From Pseudomonas anatoliensis (GTDB taxonomy: Bacteria; Pseudomonadota; Gammaproteobacteria; Pseudomonadales; Pseudomonadaceae): DNA of 64,000 nt. Location: NCBI RefSeq assembly GCF_017976235.1, contig NZ_JACVHC010000002.1:744001-808000 (forward strand), written 5' to 3'. Positions 18,611 through 28,922 of this stretch are shown here, piece after piece. The stretch's first letter is position 1. Every line of letters begins with the position of its first letter. Position numbers and translations under genes: made by a program. The notes beneath the pieces are model-generated. The model had not been told where the DNA came from. It saw only the letters and a list, made by a program, of their open reading frames with translations, and searched no databases.

Positions 18611-20671
18611 ATGATGAATATGCCCGCCATCAAACCGGCTGCCGTCAAGGCGCCGGAACAAGCAAAAACCGCGATCTCGGCCCTGTGGCGTCCGGCGCTG
18701 GTGCAAGCCTTCGTCAAGCTCGACCCTCGGCAACTGAAGCGTTCGCCAGTGATGCTGGTGGTCGAACTGACCGCGATTTTTACCACCGTGTTGTGCTTCA
18801 TTCCCGACGCTGATGTGCCGACGTTCGTCGCCGCGCAAATCGCCCTGTGGCTATGGTTCACCGTACTGTTCGCCAACTTCGCCGAAGCCTTGGCCGAGGG
18901 TCGCGGCAAGGCCCGCGCCGATAGCCTCAAGGCTGGCAGCGAAGGCCTCAGCGCTCGACGTAAACAGGCGAACGGCAGCTTCCAGGTTGTGCCGGCGACC
19001 AGTCTGCGCAAGGGCGATGTGGTTCGCGTCGAAGCGGGGGAGATGATCCCGGGTGACGGCGAAGTCATCGAAGGCATCGCGGCGGTCAACGAAGCGGCGA
19101 TTACCGGTGAATCGGCGCCGGTCATTCGTGAGTCTGGTGGCGACCGCTCGGCCGTCACCGGCAACACCCGACTGGTGTCTGACTGGTTGCTGGTGCAGAT
19201 CACCGCCAATCCCGGTGAATCGACCCTCGACCGCATGATCGCCTTGGTCGAAGGCGCCAAGCGCCAGAAGACCCCGAACGAAGTCGCGCTGGATATCCTG
19301 CTGATCGGTCTGACGCTGATCTTTCTGCTGGTGGTGGTGACCCTGCAACCCTTCGCCCACTTCGCCAACGGCAGCCTGCCGCTGGTGTTTTTGGTGGCGC
19401 TGTTGGTGACGCTTATTCCGACTACCATCGGCGGCCTGCTGTCGGCGATCGGTATCGCCGGGATGGATCGTCTGGTGCGCCTGAACGTGATTGCCAAATC
19501 CGGTCGCGCGGTGGAAGCGGCGGGCGATGTGCATGTGCTGCTGCTCGACAAGACCGGCACCATCACCTTCGGCAACCGTCGGTGCAGCGCGGTGTATGCC
19601 GCGCCGGGTGTGACGGGCCGGGACTTGGCCGAAGGTGCGTTGTTTGCGTCGCTGGGTGACGAAACCGCCGAAGGCAAATCCATCGTCGAGTACCTGCGCG
19701 GTCTGCACCCGCAACCTGAGCCTTCGCCGGAAACCCTGACTGTTGTGCCGTTCAGCGCTGAAACCCGCTTGTCCGGTGTCGACTATCAGGGCCGCGTTTA
19801 TCGCAAAGGTGCGGTGGATTCGCTGTTGAGTTTCATCGGTCAACCACGCACCGATCTGGCCCCGGCCCTGTCGCGGGAAATCGACAAAATCGCCCAGAGC
19901 GGCGGCACCCCGTTGCTGGTCTGTGTCGACGGTAAATTGCTCGGCGCGATCCACCTCAAGGACGTGGTCAAGCCGGGTATCCGCGAGCGTTTTGCCGAGC
20001 TGCGCAAACTGGGGATTCGCACGGTGATGGTCACCGGTGACAACCCGCTGACCGCTGCTGCGATTGCGGCTGAAGCAGGCGTCGATGACGTCCTCGCCGA
20101 AGCCACACCGGAGAAGAAACTGGCGCGTATTCGCCTTGAGCAGAACGACGGTCGTCTGGTCGCGATGTGCGGCGACGGCGCCAACGACGCCCCGGCGCTG
20201 GCGCAGGCCGACGTCGGCATGGCGATGAACGACGGCACGCAAGCCGCACGCGAAGCGGCGAACATGGTCGACCTCGACAGCGATCCGACCAAACTGCTGG
20301 ACGTGGTGCAGATCGGCAAGGAATTGCTGGTGACCCGTGGTGCGCTGACGACCTTCTCCATCGCCAACGACATCGCCAAATACTTCGCGATTCTGCCGGC
20401 GTTGTTCGCCTCGATCTACCCGCAACTGGGCGTGCTGAACATCATGCACCTGAGCAGTCCGCAGAGCGCGATTCTGTCGGCCATTGTGTTCAACGCGTTG
20501 ATCATCGTAGTGCTGATTCCGCTGGCTCTGCGCGGTGTACGCGTGCAAGCGGCGAGTGCGGCGGCGTTGCTGCGACGCAATCTGCTGATTTATGGCGTTG
20601 GCGGGATTTTGGTGCCGTTTGTGGGGATCAAGGCGATCGACATGCTGCTCACGGCGTTGCACTTGGTGTGA
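18611..20671 (+). CDS. kdpB: Potassium-transporting P-type ATPase subunit KdpB
   Basis: A 686-residue P-type ATPase that hydrolyses ATP for K+ uptake. It shows TGES (actuator domain), the phosphorylation site [10 protein letters not shown] with Asp at about residue 313, and [16 protein letters not shown] in the hinge. Two adjacent ATGs (18611, 18614) follow AAGGAG. Length and motif order match intact KdpB. A REP palindrome lies between its stop and kdpC. Confidence 0.97.
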   Translation: MMNMPAIKPAAVKAPEQAKTAISALWRPALVQAFVKLDPRQLKRSPVMLVVELTAIFTTVLCFIPDADVPTFVAAQIALWLWFTVLFANFAEALAEGRGKARADSLKAGSEGLSARRKQANGSFQVVPATSLRKGDVVRVEAGEMIPGDGEVIEGIAAVNEAAITGESAPVIRESGGDRSAVTGNTRLVSDWLLVQITANPGESTLDRMIALVEGAKRQKTPNEVALDILLIGLTLIFLLVVVTLQPFAHFANGSLPLVFLVALLVTLIPTTIGGLLSAIGIAGMDRLVRLNVIAKSGRAVEAAGDVHVLLLDKTGTITFGNRRCSAVYAAPGVTGRDLAEGALFASLGDETAEGKSIVEYLRGLHPQPEPSPETLTVVPFSAETRLSGVDYQGRVYRKGAVDSLLSFIGQPRTDLAPALSREIDKIAQSGGTPLLVCVDGKLLGAIHLKDVVKPGIRERFAELRKLGIRTVMVTGDNPLTAAAIAAEAGVDDVLAEATPEKKLARIRLEQNDGRLVAMCGDGANDAPALAQADVGMAMNDGTQAAREAANMVDLDSDPTKLLDVVQIGKELLVTRGALTTFSIANDIAKYFAILPALFASIYPQLGVLNIMHLSSPQSAILSAIVFNALIIVVLIPLALRGVRVQAASAAALLRRNLLIYGVGGILVPFVGIKAIDMLLTALHLV

Positions 20672-20699
20672 TTTTGAGTGGCGTGCCAGGCATGCCGCC

Positions 20700-20764
20700 A
20701 TCGCCAGCAGGCTGGCTCCCACATTTGAAATGCATTCCCCTGTGGGAGCCAGCCTGCTGGCGAT
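20700..20764. repeat. REP palindrome between kdpB and kdpC
   Basis: Arms ATCGCCAGCAGGCTGGCTCC and its exact complement flank a 17-bp spacer. It sits in the 155-bp gap inside the kdp operon. Confidence 0.92.
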
Positions 20765-20826
20765 GAACTCGACTCGATCCACCTGACTTAATGCGATATG
20801 TGCTTTTTGAATTCGAGGATTATGAA

Positions 20827-21372
20827 ATGTCCACAATGATACGTCCGGCCCTGAGCCTGCTGGTGCTGATGACCCTCGTCACCGGCGTTGCCTATCCGCT
20901 GGTAGTCACGGGCGTCGCGCAGTTCGCGTTTCCCGAGCAGGCCAACGGCAGCCTGGTGCACGACGCCGCCGGCAAGGTCCGCGGTTCATCGCTGATCGCC
21001 CAGGATTTTGTTGGCGATGCGTGGTTCCATCCGCGGCCATCGGCCGGTGCCTTTGCCACTGTTTCCAGTAGCGCAAGCAACCTGGCGCCGAGCAATCCGG
21101 CACTGGCCACCCGCGTGATCGACGACGCCAACAAGTTGCAGGTGCCCGGCCAAGGCCCGGTGCCGCTGGCGCTGCTGACTACCTCCGGCAGCGGCCTCGA
21201 TCCGCACTTGCCTCCGGCGGCAATTGCCTATCAACTGGCGCGTGTCGCGCAAGCGCGTAACCTGCCGGTGTCGACCGTGCAGCAACTGTTTGATGCACAC
21301 ATCGAGCAGCCGCTGGTGGGGCCGCCGGTGGTGAATGTGTTGGCGCTGAACATGGCGCTCGAGAAGCTGTAG
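20827..21372 (+). CDS. kdpC: Potassium-transporting ATPase subunit KdpC
   Basis: A 181-residue subunit with one N-terminal membrane span (residues 9-30) and a periplasmic domain. Recognisable motifs are [21 protein letters not shown] and [17 protein letters not shown] 20827 (MSTMIRP) follows GAGGA; the upstream extension of the frame has no support. KdpC increases the ATP affinity of KdpB. The gap to kdpB is unusually long because of a REP element. Confidence 0.96.
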   Translation: MSTMIRPALSLLVLMTLVTGVAYPLVVTGVAQFAFPEQANGSLVHDAAGKVRGSSLIAQDFVGDAWFHPRPSAGAFATVSSSASNLAPSNPALATRVIDDANKLQVPGQGPVPLALLTTSGSGLDPHLPPAAIAYQLARVAQARNLPVSTVQQLFDAHIEQPLVGPPVVNVLALNMALEKL

Positions 21373-21453
21373 ATCAAAAGATCGCAGGCTTCGCCAGTTC
21401 CTACAGGGTGTACGCCGTTCCATTGTAGGAGCTGCCGAAGGCTGCGATCTTTT
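21373..21453. repeat. REP palindrome, GATCTTTTGAT-type
   Basis: Arms GATCAAAAGATCGCAGGCTT and a diverged complement ending GCTGCGATCTTTT flank a short spacer, after kdpC. The left arm has several mismatches to the family. Confidence 0.88.
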
Positions 21454-21493
21454 AACGCTTCAACCAATCTCAAACCGAACAAGGCAATCCCAG

Positions 21494-24145
21494 ATGAGCG
21501 ACTCCGGCCGCGCCGACGCACTGTTAGCAGACCTGCCCCGCGACGGCCGAGGCCGGCTCAAGGTTTTCCTTGGCGCCGCGCCCGGTGTCGGCAAGACCTA
21601 CGCGATGCTCCAGGCCGCCCACACCCAACTGCGTCAAGGTGTGAAAGTCATCGCCGGCGTCGTTGAAACCCACGGCCGAGCCGAAACCGAAGCGTTGCTC
21701 GGCGGCTTGCCGCAGCAGCCTCTGGTGCGCTCGGAATACCGTGGCGTGATGCTCGAAGAAATGGACCTCGACGGCCTCCTCGCCGCCAAACCGAAGCTGG
21801 TGCTGGTCGATGAACTGGCCCACAGCAACGCCCCCGGCAGCCGCCATGCGAAACGCTGGCAAGACATTCAGGAACTGCTCGCGGCCGGCATCGACGTGTT
21901 CACCACGGTCAACGTCCAGCACCTCGAAAGCCTCAACGATCAGGTGCGCGGTATCACCGGGGTGCAGGTGCGCGAAACCCTGCCGGACTGGGTGCTGCAA
22001 GAAGCCTTCGAGCTGTTGCTGATTGACCTGCCGCCGCGTGAATTGCTCGAGCGGCTGCGCGAAGGCAAGGTCTATGTGCCGGAGCAGGCGCGGGCGGCAA
22101 TCGATGCATTCTTCACCCAGACCAACCTCACCGCATTGCGCGAACTGGCGATGCAAACGGCCGCGGCACAGGTCGATAACGACCTCGCCCAAGGCTATCG
22201 CCAAATGGGTCAGGCAGCGCCGGCGGTGCGCGGACGTTTGCTGGTCGGCATTGATGGCGATGCTCAGGCCGAGCGTCTCGTGCGTCACGCCAGCCGCGTC
22301 GCGCAGCGTCGGCATTTGCCGTGGAGTCTGGTGCACGTCGACAACGGCAGCGTGCGCGACGAGCAATCACGTTTGCGTCTGCAAAGTGCTCAGCAACTCG
22401 CCGAACGCCTCGGTGGCGAAGTGGTGTTGCTGCGCGCCGGCGAGGTGGCGAAAACCCTGATCCAGCATGCTACCGAACGCCGTGCGAGTCTGGTCCTTGT
22501 CGGGCAGTCCCGCCCGCGTCTGCGCCGTCGTCTGTTCGGTGGTGGTCTGGCCGCTCGGTTGCTGCGCCAGGCCCATGGGCTGGAAATCAACGTCCTCGAC
22601 AGCGATCAACAACAGGATCAACCGCGTACTCGAAATCCACTGACACTGGTTTGGTTCGACTACCTGCTGGCGCTGGTCGCCACAGTGTTGGCCACTGCAC
22701 TGGCGTGGGCAGTGTCGAGTGTGTTGCCGCTGCCGAACATCTCGCTGGTGTTCCTGGCGGCCGTGTTGCTGGTTGCGGTGCGCAGCAGTCTCGGTCCGGC
22801 GCTGGCCTGTGCGGCGTTGTCGTTTCTGACCTACGACTTTCTGTTCATTCCGCCGAATTTTTCGTTCAGCATTCAGCGTGAAGAAGACGTGCTGACCTTG
22901 CTGTTCTTTCTGTTGATGGCGGCGCTCACTGGCAACCTGGCTGCGCGTCAGCGTCGGCAATTGCAGGCGTTGCGCGACACCCAGGAAGAAACTTCCGAGC
23001 TGCTCGACCTGTCGCGCAAACTCACCGCCGCCACCGACCGCCAGGCCGTGGTCAATGCCGCCGCGCAGCACCTCAATGGTTGGAGCGATCTGCAAATCTG
23101 CTTGCTCAATCGCGACGGGCAGGGTGGCTGGAAAGTTGAAACCGGCGGCCCGCTGCAATTCACCGAATCCGAACGCGCTGCCGCCGATTGGGCCTGGCAG
23201 CACGATCAACCGGCCGGGATGGGCACCGGCACGCTGCCGTTCGGTCGCTGGTGGTGGTGGCCGCTGTCGGTCGAGGACGGTCCGCTGGCGCTGCTCGGGG
23301 TGTGCGCCAAAGAGGGCCAGACCTTGAGTGGTCAGCGTCGCCGGTTGCTCACCGCGCTCAGCCAGCCACTGGCGCAAGCGTTGGCTCGCGCGCAGTTGGC
23401 GGATGATCTGGAAGCGGCGCGCCTGCACGGCGAAACCGAGCAATTGCGCAGCGCACTGCTGGCCTCGGTTTCCCATGATTTGCGCACGCCGCTGACGTCC
23501 ATGCGTGGCAGCATCGACAGCCTGTTGGCCCTTGGCGAAGCGATCCCGCTGGAGGATCGTCGCGAGCTGCTCGAAGGCACCCGTGATGAAGCCGAACGCC
23601 TCGACCGCTACATCCAGAATCTGCTCGACATGACACGCCTAGGCCATGGCGCGCTGAAGCTGGCGCGGGACTGGGTGTCGCCGGCCGATATCGTCGGCAG
23701 TTCGCTCAATCGTCTGCGCGCAGTGCTCGCGCCGTTGCAGGTCAGCACCGAGGTGCCGGCCGAGTTGCCGTTGCTGTACGTGCACGCGGCGTTGATCGAA
23801 CAGGCGCTGGTCAATGTGCTTGAAAACGCCGCACGTTTCTCGCCACCTGACGGCCGATTGCAATTGAATGCCGGCGCGAACGACAACGAAATTTACTTCT
23901 CGGTCAGCGACGAGGGGCCGGGGATTCCCGAAGACGAGCGGGCGAAGATTTTCGATATGTTCTACACCGCCGCACGCGGTGATCGCGGCGGCCAGGGCAC
24001 CGGCCTCGGCCTGGCGATTTGTCAGGGCATGGTCGGTGCACATGGCGGGCGAATCAGCGTTGCCGATGGCATTGACGGGCGCGGCACCTGCATCACCTTG
24101 CACCTGCCATTGCAGGCGCAACCGGGGATGGACGATGAAGCCTGA
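21494..24145 (+). CDS. kdpD: Sensor histidine kinase KdpD
   Basis: The 883-residue sensor begins with the KdpD domain and its Walker A FLGAAPGVGKTYAML. A universal-stress-like domain (residues 250-370), four membrane spans (about 390-490), a GAF-like region, and the kinase core follow. Autophosphorylation should be at H661 in SVSHDLRTPLTSM, and the ATP site has VLENAARFSPP, DEGPGIPEDER and GTGLGLAIC. It should control kdpFABC with KdpE in response to K+ limitation or turgor. It follows kdpC by 121 bp including a REP element. Confidence 0.97.
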   Translation: MSDSGRADALLADLPRDGRGRLKVFLGAAPGVGKTYAMLQAAHTQLRQGVKVIAGVVETHGRAETEALLGGLPQQPLVRSEYRGVMLEEMDLDGLLAAKPKLVLVDELAHSNAPGSRHAKRWQDIQELLAAGIDVFTTVNVQHLESLNDQVRGITGVQVRETLPDWVLQEAFELLLIDLPPRELLERLREGKVYVPEQARAAIDAFFTQTNLTALRELAMQTAAAQVDNDLAQGYRQMGQAAPAVRGRLLVGIDGDAQAERLVRHASRVAQRRHLPWSLVHVDNGSVRDEQSRLRLQSAQQLAERLGGEVVLLRAGEVAKTLIQHATERRASLVLVGQSRPRLRRRLFGGGLAARLLRQAHGLEINVLDSDQQQDQPRTRNPLTLVWFDYLLALVATVLATALAWAVSSVLPLPNISLVFLAAVLLVAVRSSLGPALACAALSFLTYDFLFIPPNFSFSIQREEDVLTLLFFLLMAALTGNLAARQRRQLQALRDTQEETSELLDLSRKLTAATDRQAVVNAAAQHLNGWSDLQICLLNRDGQGGWKVETGGPLQFTESERAAADWAWQHDQPAGMGTGTLPFGRWWWWPLSVEDGPLALLGVCAKEGQTLSGQRRRLLTALSQPLAQALARAQLADDLEAARLHGETEQLRSALLASVSHDLRTPLTSMRGSIDSLLALGEAIPLEDRRELLEGTRDEAERLDRYIQNLLDMTRLGHGALKLARDWVSPADIVGSSLNRLRAVLAPLQVSTEVPAELPLLYVHAALIEQALVNVLENAARFSPPDGRLQLNAGANDNEIYFSVSDEGPGIPEDERAKIFDMFYTAARGDRGGQGTGLGLAICQGMVGAHGGRISVADGIDGRGTCITLHLPLQAQPGMDDEA

Positions 24146-24193
24146 ATCCGACTGCGCTACTCTCTTGCCAATCTTTTGTGTTGATGTGAATTC

Positions 24194-24892
24194 ATGAGCC
24201 AGACCGCGACCATTTTGGTCATCGACGACGAACCGCAGATCCGCAAGTTCCTGCGCATCAGCCTCGTTTCACAAGGCTACAAAGTGCTCGAGGCCGGCAC
24301 CGGCGCCGAGGGCCTGGCGCAAGCCGCGCTGAATAAACCGGATCTGCTGGTGCTCGACCTCGGCCTGCCGGACATGGACGGCCAGCAAGTGCTGCGCGAG
24401 TTTCGCGAGTGGGCCACGGCGCCGGTGCTGGTGCTGTCGGTGCGCGCCAGCGAAGGGCAGAAGGTCGAGGCATTGGACGGCGGCGCCAACGATTACGTGA
24501 CCAAACCGTTCGGCATTCAGGAGTTTCTGGCGCGGGTGCGCGCGTTGTTGCGTCAGGCGCCGGCCGGGGAGGCACAGCAAGCAGCGCTGAATTTCGGCCC
24601 GCTGACGGTGGATCTGGCCTATCGGCGAGTGTTGCTGGATGGCGTCGAAGTGGCCCTGACTCGCAAGGAGTATGCGGTGCTGGCGCAACTGGCGCGGCAT
24701 CCGGGACGGGTGATCACCCAGCAGCAATTGCTCAAGGATATCTGGGGGCCGACGCACACCGAGGACAGTCATTACCTGCGAATCGTGGTCGGGCATTTAC
24801 GCCAGAAACTGGCGGATGATCCGACGCGGCCACGATTTATCGTGACAGAGGCGGGGGTTGGGTATCGGCTGTTGAGTGAGAGCAGTCTGTAG
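24194..24892 (+). CDS. kdpE: Response regulator KdpE
   Basis: A 232-residue OmpR-family regulator. The receiver has the acidic pair D11-D12, phospho-acceptor D55 in LLVLDLGLPDMDG, and K in YVTKPFG. Residues 130-230 are the winged-helix DNA-binding domain (LTRKEYAVLAQL, HYLRIVVGHLRQKL, GVGYRLL). It is encoded 48 bp after kdpD. Its likely target is the direct-repeat box before kdpF. Confidence 0.96.
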   Translation: MSQTATILVIDDEPQIRKFLRISLVSQGYKVLEAGTGAEGLAQAALNKPDLLVLDLGLPDMDGQQVLREFREWATAPVLVLSVRASEGQKVEALDGGANDYVTKPFGIQEFLARVRALLRQAPAGEAQQAALNFGPLTVDLAYRRVLLDGVEVALTRKEYAVLAQLARHPGRVITQQQLLKDIWGPTHTEDSHYLRIVVGHLRQKLADDPTRPRFIVTEAGVGYRLLSESSL

Positions 24893-24917
24893 TTTTTGTG
24901 TGGCCTTTTCTGGCCCT

Positions 24918-25008
24918 ATCGCTGGCAAGCCAGCTCCCACAGGTATCTCGGGTGTGGTTGAAAACTGTGTTTCACACAGACCACTGTGGGAGCTGGCTTG
25001 CCAGCGAT
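24918..25008. repeat. REP palindrome after kdpE
   Basis: Arms ATCGCTGGCAAGCCAGCTCC and exact complement with about 40 bp between; same type as the copy at 62.6 kb. Confidence 0.92.
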
Positions 25009-25034
25009 GAGGGCCTGACAGTCAGTCGAGAACT

Positions 25035-26081
25035 TCAGGAATCTCTGCTCTGCTCCTCTTCATATCGATCAAAGGTGTCCCGCGCAATCTCGCGCCCCAA
25101 AGCGATCAACTCCGGCGCCTTGTAAAACTCGAAAAACCGGCACACCCGCTTCGGCACGTTGATCAAGATGTCCGGCGGATACCCGGCAATCTTGTACTGC
25201 GCCAACGAGGTCTGCATCACCTCGAAGCTCTGGTTGATCAAGTCCAGCAATGACGCGGGCCCAACGTTATCGATGATGAATGAACCTGTCGCGGATTTCG
25301 GTGCGCCTTCGCGTTCGGGAGCCGCGGCGGGTTGTTGCGATTCGGGTTCGGCGCCTTCGAGCCACGGGTTGATACTCGCCGCTTCGGCACGCAGTGCTTC
25401 CTGTTCCAGACGCAGCAGTTGCTCGGCCTGGGTGCGGCGGAATGGCAGCTTCGAACCGAGCGAACTGATCAGGCTGTCGAACCGAGAACGAAAGGCGGCA
25501 GGACGCTGGATCACCGGTAACTTGTAATGCCGCTGGTTGGTCGAGTTGAGATTGACCGCGATGATCAGATCGCAATGACTCGACACCACCGGCACGATCG
25601 GCAGCGGGTTGAGAATCCCGCCATCCACCAGCATCCGGTTGCCTTGCATCACCGGGGTGAACAGGCTGGGAATCGCCGCCGACGCGCGCATGGCCTGATG
25701 CAGGCAGCCTTCCTGAAACCAAATTTCCTGCTGGTTGGTGAGGTCGGCGGCGACCGCGGTGTAAGGGATACGCAAATCTTCGATGTTGATATCGCCGACG
25801 ATCTTGCGGATCTGGCCGAAGACCTTTTCACCGCGAATCGCGCCGAGACGAAAACTCACGTCGACCAGGCGCAGCACGTCGAGGTAATCGAGGCTTTCGA
25901 TCCAGTGTTTGTATTCATCAAGCTTGCCGGCGGCGTAGATCCCGCCGACCACCGCGCCCATCGAACAACCGGCAATACAGGCGATGTCATAACCGCGTCG
26001 TTCGATCTCTTCTATGACTCCGATATGGGCGTAGCCCCGGGCGCCTCCGGAACCCAGCACCAGTGCGACACGCTTTTTCAT
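25035..26081 (-). CDS. Patatin-like phospholipase (RssA-type)
   Basis: A 348-residue protein with the patatin fold: oxyanion glycines GSGGARGYAHIGV at residues 10-22, nucleophile S40 in GCSMG, and D153 in LVDGGILNPLP, forming the Ser-Asp dyad. The C-terminal third (residues 215-345) is charged and includes a low-complexity stretch of A, P, E and Q. ATG 26081 follows GGGAGG. Members hydrolyse acyl esters of lipids; the natural substrate of this one is unknown. Confidence 0.9.
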   Translation of the reverse strand: MKKRVALVLGSGGARGYAHIGVIEEIERRGYDIACIAGCSMGAVVGGIYAAGKLDEYKHWIESLDYLDVLRLVDVSFRLGAIRGEKVFGQIRKIVGDINIEDLRIPYTAVAADLTNQQEIWFQEGCLHQAMRASAAIPSLFTPVMQGNRMLVDGGILNPLPIVPVVSSHCDLIIAVNLNSTNQRHYKLPVIQRPAAFRSRFDSLISSLGSKLPFRRTQAEQLLRLEQEALRAEAASINPWLEGAEPESQQPAAAPEREGAPKSATGSFIIDNVGPASLLDLINQSFEVMQTSLAQYKIAGYPPDILINVPKRVCRFFEFYKAPELIALGREIARDTFDRYEEEQSRDS

Positions 26082-26297
26082 CAAACTTCCTCCCGACAAG
26101 GTTGCACAATGCACTCATCGCGCAGGTGGCTCAATCGTCGAAGTCGCTCAGCGCGTCAATGACGTCGTTTTTTCGATACTGTGTGACCACTCGGCGCTAT
26201 CCTTTCGCCATCGCATAATCATGGGGCGACAAGGCACTTTTTCTCAGCCTTATCGTCTTACCTGCACGACTGTTGACCTATCTTTGAGGTGTGAGTG

Positions 26298-26576
26298 ATG
26301 AAAGCCTGGATCTGTGTACCGTTGTTGGCTCTGGCATTGGCCGGTTGCGCCGGTAAGACCGCTTACCGCGACAGCTGCGGCAGCCAGCTCGACACCGCGT
26401 GGCATGAGCTGGACCTGGCCAAGGCCGAAGGCTTTGCCGGCACCGTGAGTTATTCCAAAGCGCTGTCATTGTTGACCGCCGCCAAAACTCAACAACAATT
26501 TGAAGGCTTCGAAGGTTGCGCCAGCAAAGCCGAGAAGGCGCGTTTCTACATTCGCGAATCTCGCGCCGGCCGCTAA
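26298..26576 (+). CDS. Small predicted lipoprotein
   Basis: A 92-residue protein with a type II signal peptide and the lipobox LALAGC, lipidated at C17. The mature part is helical and has two further cysteines that could pair (DSCGSQ and EGCASK). ATG 26298 follows GAGG; a GTG immediately upstream is an alternative. It lies 80 bp before the CHAD gene on the same strand. I know no function for it. Confidence 0.82.
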   Translation: MKAWICVPLLALALAGCAGKTAYRDSCGSQLDTAWHELDLAKAEGFAGTVSYSKALSLLTAAKTQQQFEGFEGCASKAEKARFYIRESRAGR

Positions 26577-26656
26577 GCTGCTGACTTGGCACAAGTCGAC
26601 TGAGGCTGCGACATTGCAGACTCAGTCGACAGGCTTTTTGAATCAGGGAGCAAGTG

Positions 26657-27421
26657 ATGTCTGCGTTGGTTGACGGCTTGGTGGCTCATGTCTTGAGCCT
26701 GGAAGTGCGATTGCTGGTCTGTCAGGCGCGCCTCACCGCGCGGACCGACCCCGAGGCGCTGCACGATCTGCGCACTACGGTGCGGCGCTTGCGCAGCCTG
26801 TTGCGGCCGTTGCGCGGCTTGCCGGGTGTCGAGCAACTGGAAGACGCGGCGTCGGCGGTCGGCCAGTTGACCACGCCGTGGCGAGATCGCGAAGTGCTGG
26901 CGGCGTACCTGCTCGAACACGATCAACCTGAAGCCGCACAACGGCGCATGGCGCAAATGGCCGAAGCCTATCCGGCGCTGGCGGCGAGCCAGGAAGTGGC
27001 CTCGCTGCTGATGATCCTCGACGCTTTCCCGCGCTTTTTGCGTGCCTCGCAGCGTCAGGGCTTGCTCAAACGTCTGGGCAAGCGCATCGAAAAACGCCTC
27101 GGCAAACAATGGAAGAATCTCGACCAGGCGCTGCACGATCCGGCCCATGACCGGCATCGCCTGCGACTGCTGATCAAGCGTGTGCGTTATGGCATCGAAG
27201 CCTATCCCGAACTGGATCGCTTGCCCGAATCAGCGCTGGAACGGCTGAAATCCGCGCAAGGTGCCTTGGGTGATTGGCACGATTGCTGGCAGTGGCTGGC
27301 GCGGGCCGAGCTGGAGGCGGACCTTCAGCCGTGTGTTGCGACGTGGCAGGCAACGATGATCAAGGCTGAGGCCAAGGCAGATCGGGTGCTCGAAAAACTC
27401 AGTTCCTCCTGCTTCAAATAA
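26657..27421 (+). CDS. CHAD domain-containing protein
   Basis: The 254-residue helical protein has the conserved basic residues of CHAD domains: HDLRTTVRRLRSLLRPL near residue 35, and RLRLLIKRVRYGIEAY near 175. CHAD domains bind inorganic polyphosphate through such residues. ATG 26657 is preceded by AGGGAG. It may be cotranscribed with the upstream lipoprotein gene. No triphosphatase (CYTH) partner is adjacent. Confidence 0.88.
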   Translation: MSALVDGLVAHVLSLEVRLLVCQARLTARTDPEALHDLRTTVRRLRSLLRPLRGLPGVEQLEDAASAVGQLTTPWRDREVLAAYLLEHDQPEAAQRRMAQMAEAYPALAASQEVASLLMILDAFPRFLRASQRQGLLKRLGKRIEKRLGKQWKNLDQALHDPAHDRHRLRLLIKRVRYGIEAYPELDRLPESALERLKSAQGALGDWHDCWQWLARAELEADLQPCVATWQATMIKAEAKADRVLEKLSSSCFK

Positions 27422-27433
27422 CCCCGCAATCCC

Positions 27434-27521
27434 CCTGTAGGAGCTGCCGAAGGCTGCGATCTTTTGACTTGGGTTTTAAAAACAAGATCAAAAGATCGCA
27501 GCCTTCGGCAGCTCCTACAGG
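27434..27521. repeat. REP palindrome, GATCTTTTGAT-type
   Basis: Arms CCTGTAGGAGCTGCCGAAGG and exact complement, extending into GCTGCGATCTTTTGA, around a short A/T-rich loop. Confidence 0.93.
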
Positions 27522-27646
27522 GTTTCTCATTGGGTTTGAAATCAGTGTAAGGCCTATCTGTCTGCCCATTTGACCGGAATAGACGCTGCGGCGCTCTGCG
27601 TGGCTGGTTAAGATCCCGGCATTCATTTTTGCTTTCTGAGGTTGCC

Positions 27647-28441
27647 ATGCGCTTTAGCGATCTGCTTGATGCGGTCCGCCGCGATTCGACGCTGACTATC
27701 CCTGCCGAATGGGGACAGGGCCGCGCCAGTTTCGGTGGCCTGGTCGCCGCCCTGCAATTTGAAGCCATGCGCGCCAAGGTGCCGGCGGATCGCCCGGTGC
27801 GTTCGCTGGCGATCACCTTTGTCGGCCCGGTCGAGCCCGAAGTGCCGGTGAGTTTTGAAGTCGATGTGCTGCGAGAAGGCAAAGCCGTCAGCCAGGTGCT
27901 GGGCCGGGCGATGCAGAACGGTCAGGTGGTGACGATCGTTCAGGGCAGCTTTGGTGCCTCGCGACCATCGGAAGTAGCGGTTGAAGCGTATCCCGCGCCG
28001 CAAATGAAGCACAGGGACGAATGCCAGGAGTTGCCGTACATAAAAGGCGTGACGCCGGAGTTCATGCGCCATCTGGCGATGCGTTGGAGCGTCGGCGGCA
28101 TGCCGTTTACCGGCACCCCATCGCGGCTGATGGGTGGTTGGGTACGACTGCGTGGGGATGTGAAAGAAGAGCCGGTCAGTGAAGCGCATCTGCTGGCGCT
28201 GGTGGATGCGTGGCCACCCGCGCTGTTGCCGTATCTGAAAAAGCCTGCGCCGGGCAGCACGTTGACCTGGACCATCGAATTCGTTCAGCCGCTACGCGAC
28301 TTGAGTACGCTGGACTGGTGCCAATATCTGGCAGACATCGAGTACGCTGCCGACGGCTATGGCCACGTTGCTGCCAAGCTGTGGAGCGCGCAAGGGGAGC
28401 TGATCGCCATGAGTCGCCAGACGGTCACGATCTTTGCCTGA
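27647..28441 (+). CDS. Acyl-CoA thioesterase (TesB-like double hotdog)
   Basis: A 264-residue protein with two hotdog halves. The first contains WGQGRASFGGLVAALQFEAM and SLAITFVGPVEPEVPV; the second holds WTIEFVQPLRDL and AAKLWSAQGELIAMSRQTV, typical of thioesterase-like TesB relatives. Such enzymes cleave acyl-CoA to fatty acid and CoA. ATG 27647 follows TGAGG. It is convergent with the small membrane-protein gene downstream. Confidence 0.87.
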   Translation: MRFSDLLDAVRRDSTLTIPAEWGQGRASFGGLVAALQFEAMRAKVPADRPVRSLAITFVGPVEPEVPVSFEVDVLREGKAVSQVLGRAMQNGQVVTIVQGSFGASRPSEVAVEAYPAPQMKHRDECQELPYIKGVTPEFMRHLAMRWSVGGMPFTGTPSRLMGGWVRLRGDVKEEPVSEAHLLALVDAWPPALLPYLKKPAPGSTLTWTIEFVQPLRDLSTLDWCQYLADIEYAADGYGHVAAKLWSAQGELIAMSRQTVTIFA

Positions 28442-28459
28442 CTCGATGCCGACGGGCGC

Positions 28460-28693
28460 TCACGCTTCCAGGTGATGGCCGCGGCGCTGTAAACCCGCCG
28501 CCGCGACGATACCAATCACACCGATGGCCACGCTGGTCAGGCTCAGGCTGAACACGCCGGAAACGATCAGCAGAAACGCCACGATGAACAACGGCACAGC
28601 GATTAAATGCAGCACCTGATGGGTCGGATGCTGGTGATTGCCCGGGTGCGTGCGCCATTGCCACGCGGGAAGGTTGGGGTGACGTTTGCCCAT
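28460..28693 (-). CDS. Small Mpo1/DUF962-like membrane protein
   Basis: A 77-residue protein with a His-rich N-terminus (NHQHPTHQVLHLI) and two membrane spans. The spaced histidines before the first span resemble DUF962/Mpo1-like proteins but the protein is much shorter. ATG 28693 follows GAGGAG. Some databases label such proteins terminase, which is not supported. Function is unknown. Confidence 0.72.
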   Translation of the reverse strand: MGKRHPNLPAWQWRTHPGNHQHPTHQVLHLIAVPLFIVAFLLIVSGVFSLSLTSVAIGVIGIVAAAGLQRRGHHLEA

Positions 28694-28824
28694 GTCTGCT
28701 ACTCCTCGATCCGTGTTGAACACATGGGTGAAGAATAGGCCGGGGCGTGGAGGGCGGCGAATCAAGGTTGGCTATTGAAGTGATAGTGACAATGGCTAAA
28801 TTCGATGTCGATTCAGCTGACGCC

Positions 28825-28915
28825 ATCGCGGGCAAGCCCGCTCCCACAGGGTTGAGCGGTGTCCACATAATTTGTGTCCGCCAGAGATCCCTGTGGGAGC
28901 GGGCTTGCCCGCGAT
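28825..28915. repeat. REP palindrome, ATCGC-type
   Basis: Arms ATCGCGGGCAAGCCCGCTCC and exact complement, between the Mpo1-like gene and the chemotaxis receptor. Confidence 0.93.
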
Positions 28916-28922
28916 GAGGGCC

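Noticed and set aside
20700..20764. Rho-independent terminator between kdpB and kdpC
   Set aside because: The hairpin lacks a T-run and matches a REP family repeated through the window.
17164..20836. Long minus-strand open frames across kdpA and kdpB
   Set aside because: They are antisense to motif-complete kdp genes and have no recognisable domain; typical of GC-rich DNA.
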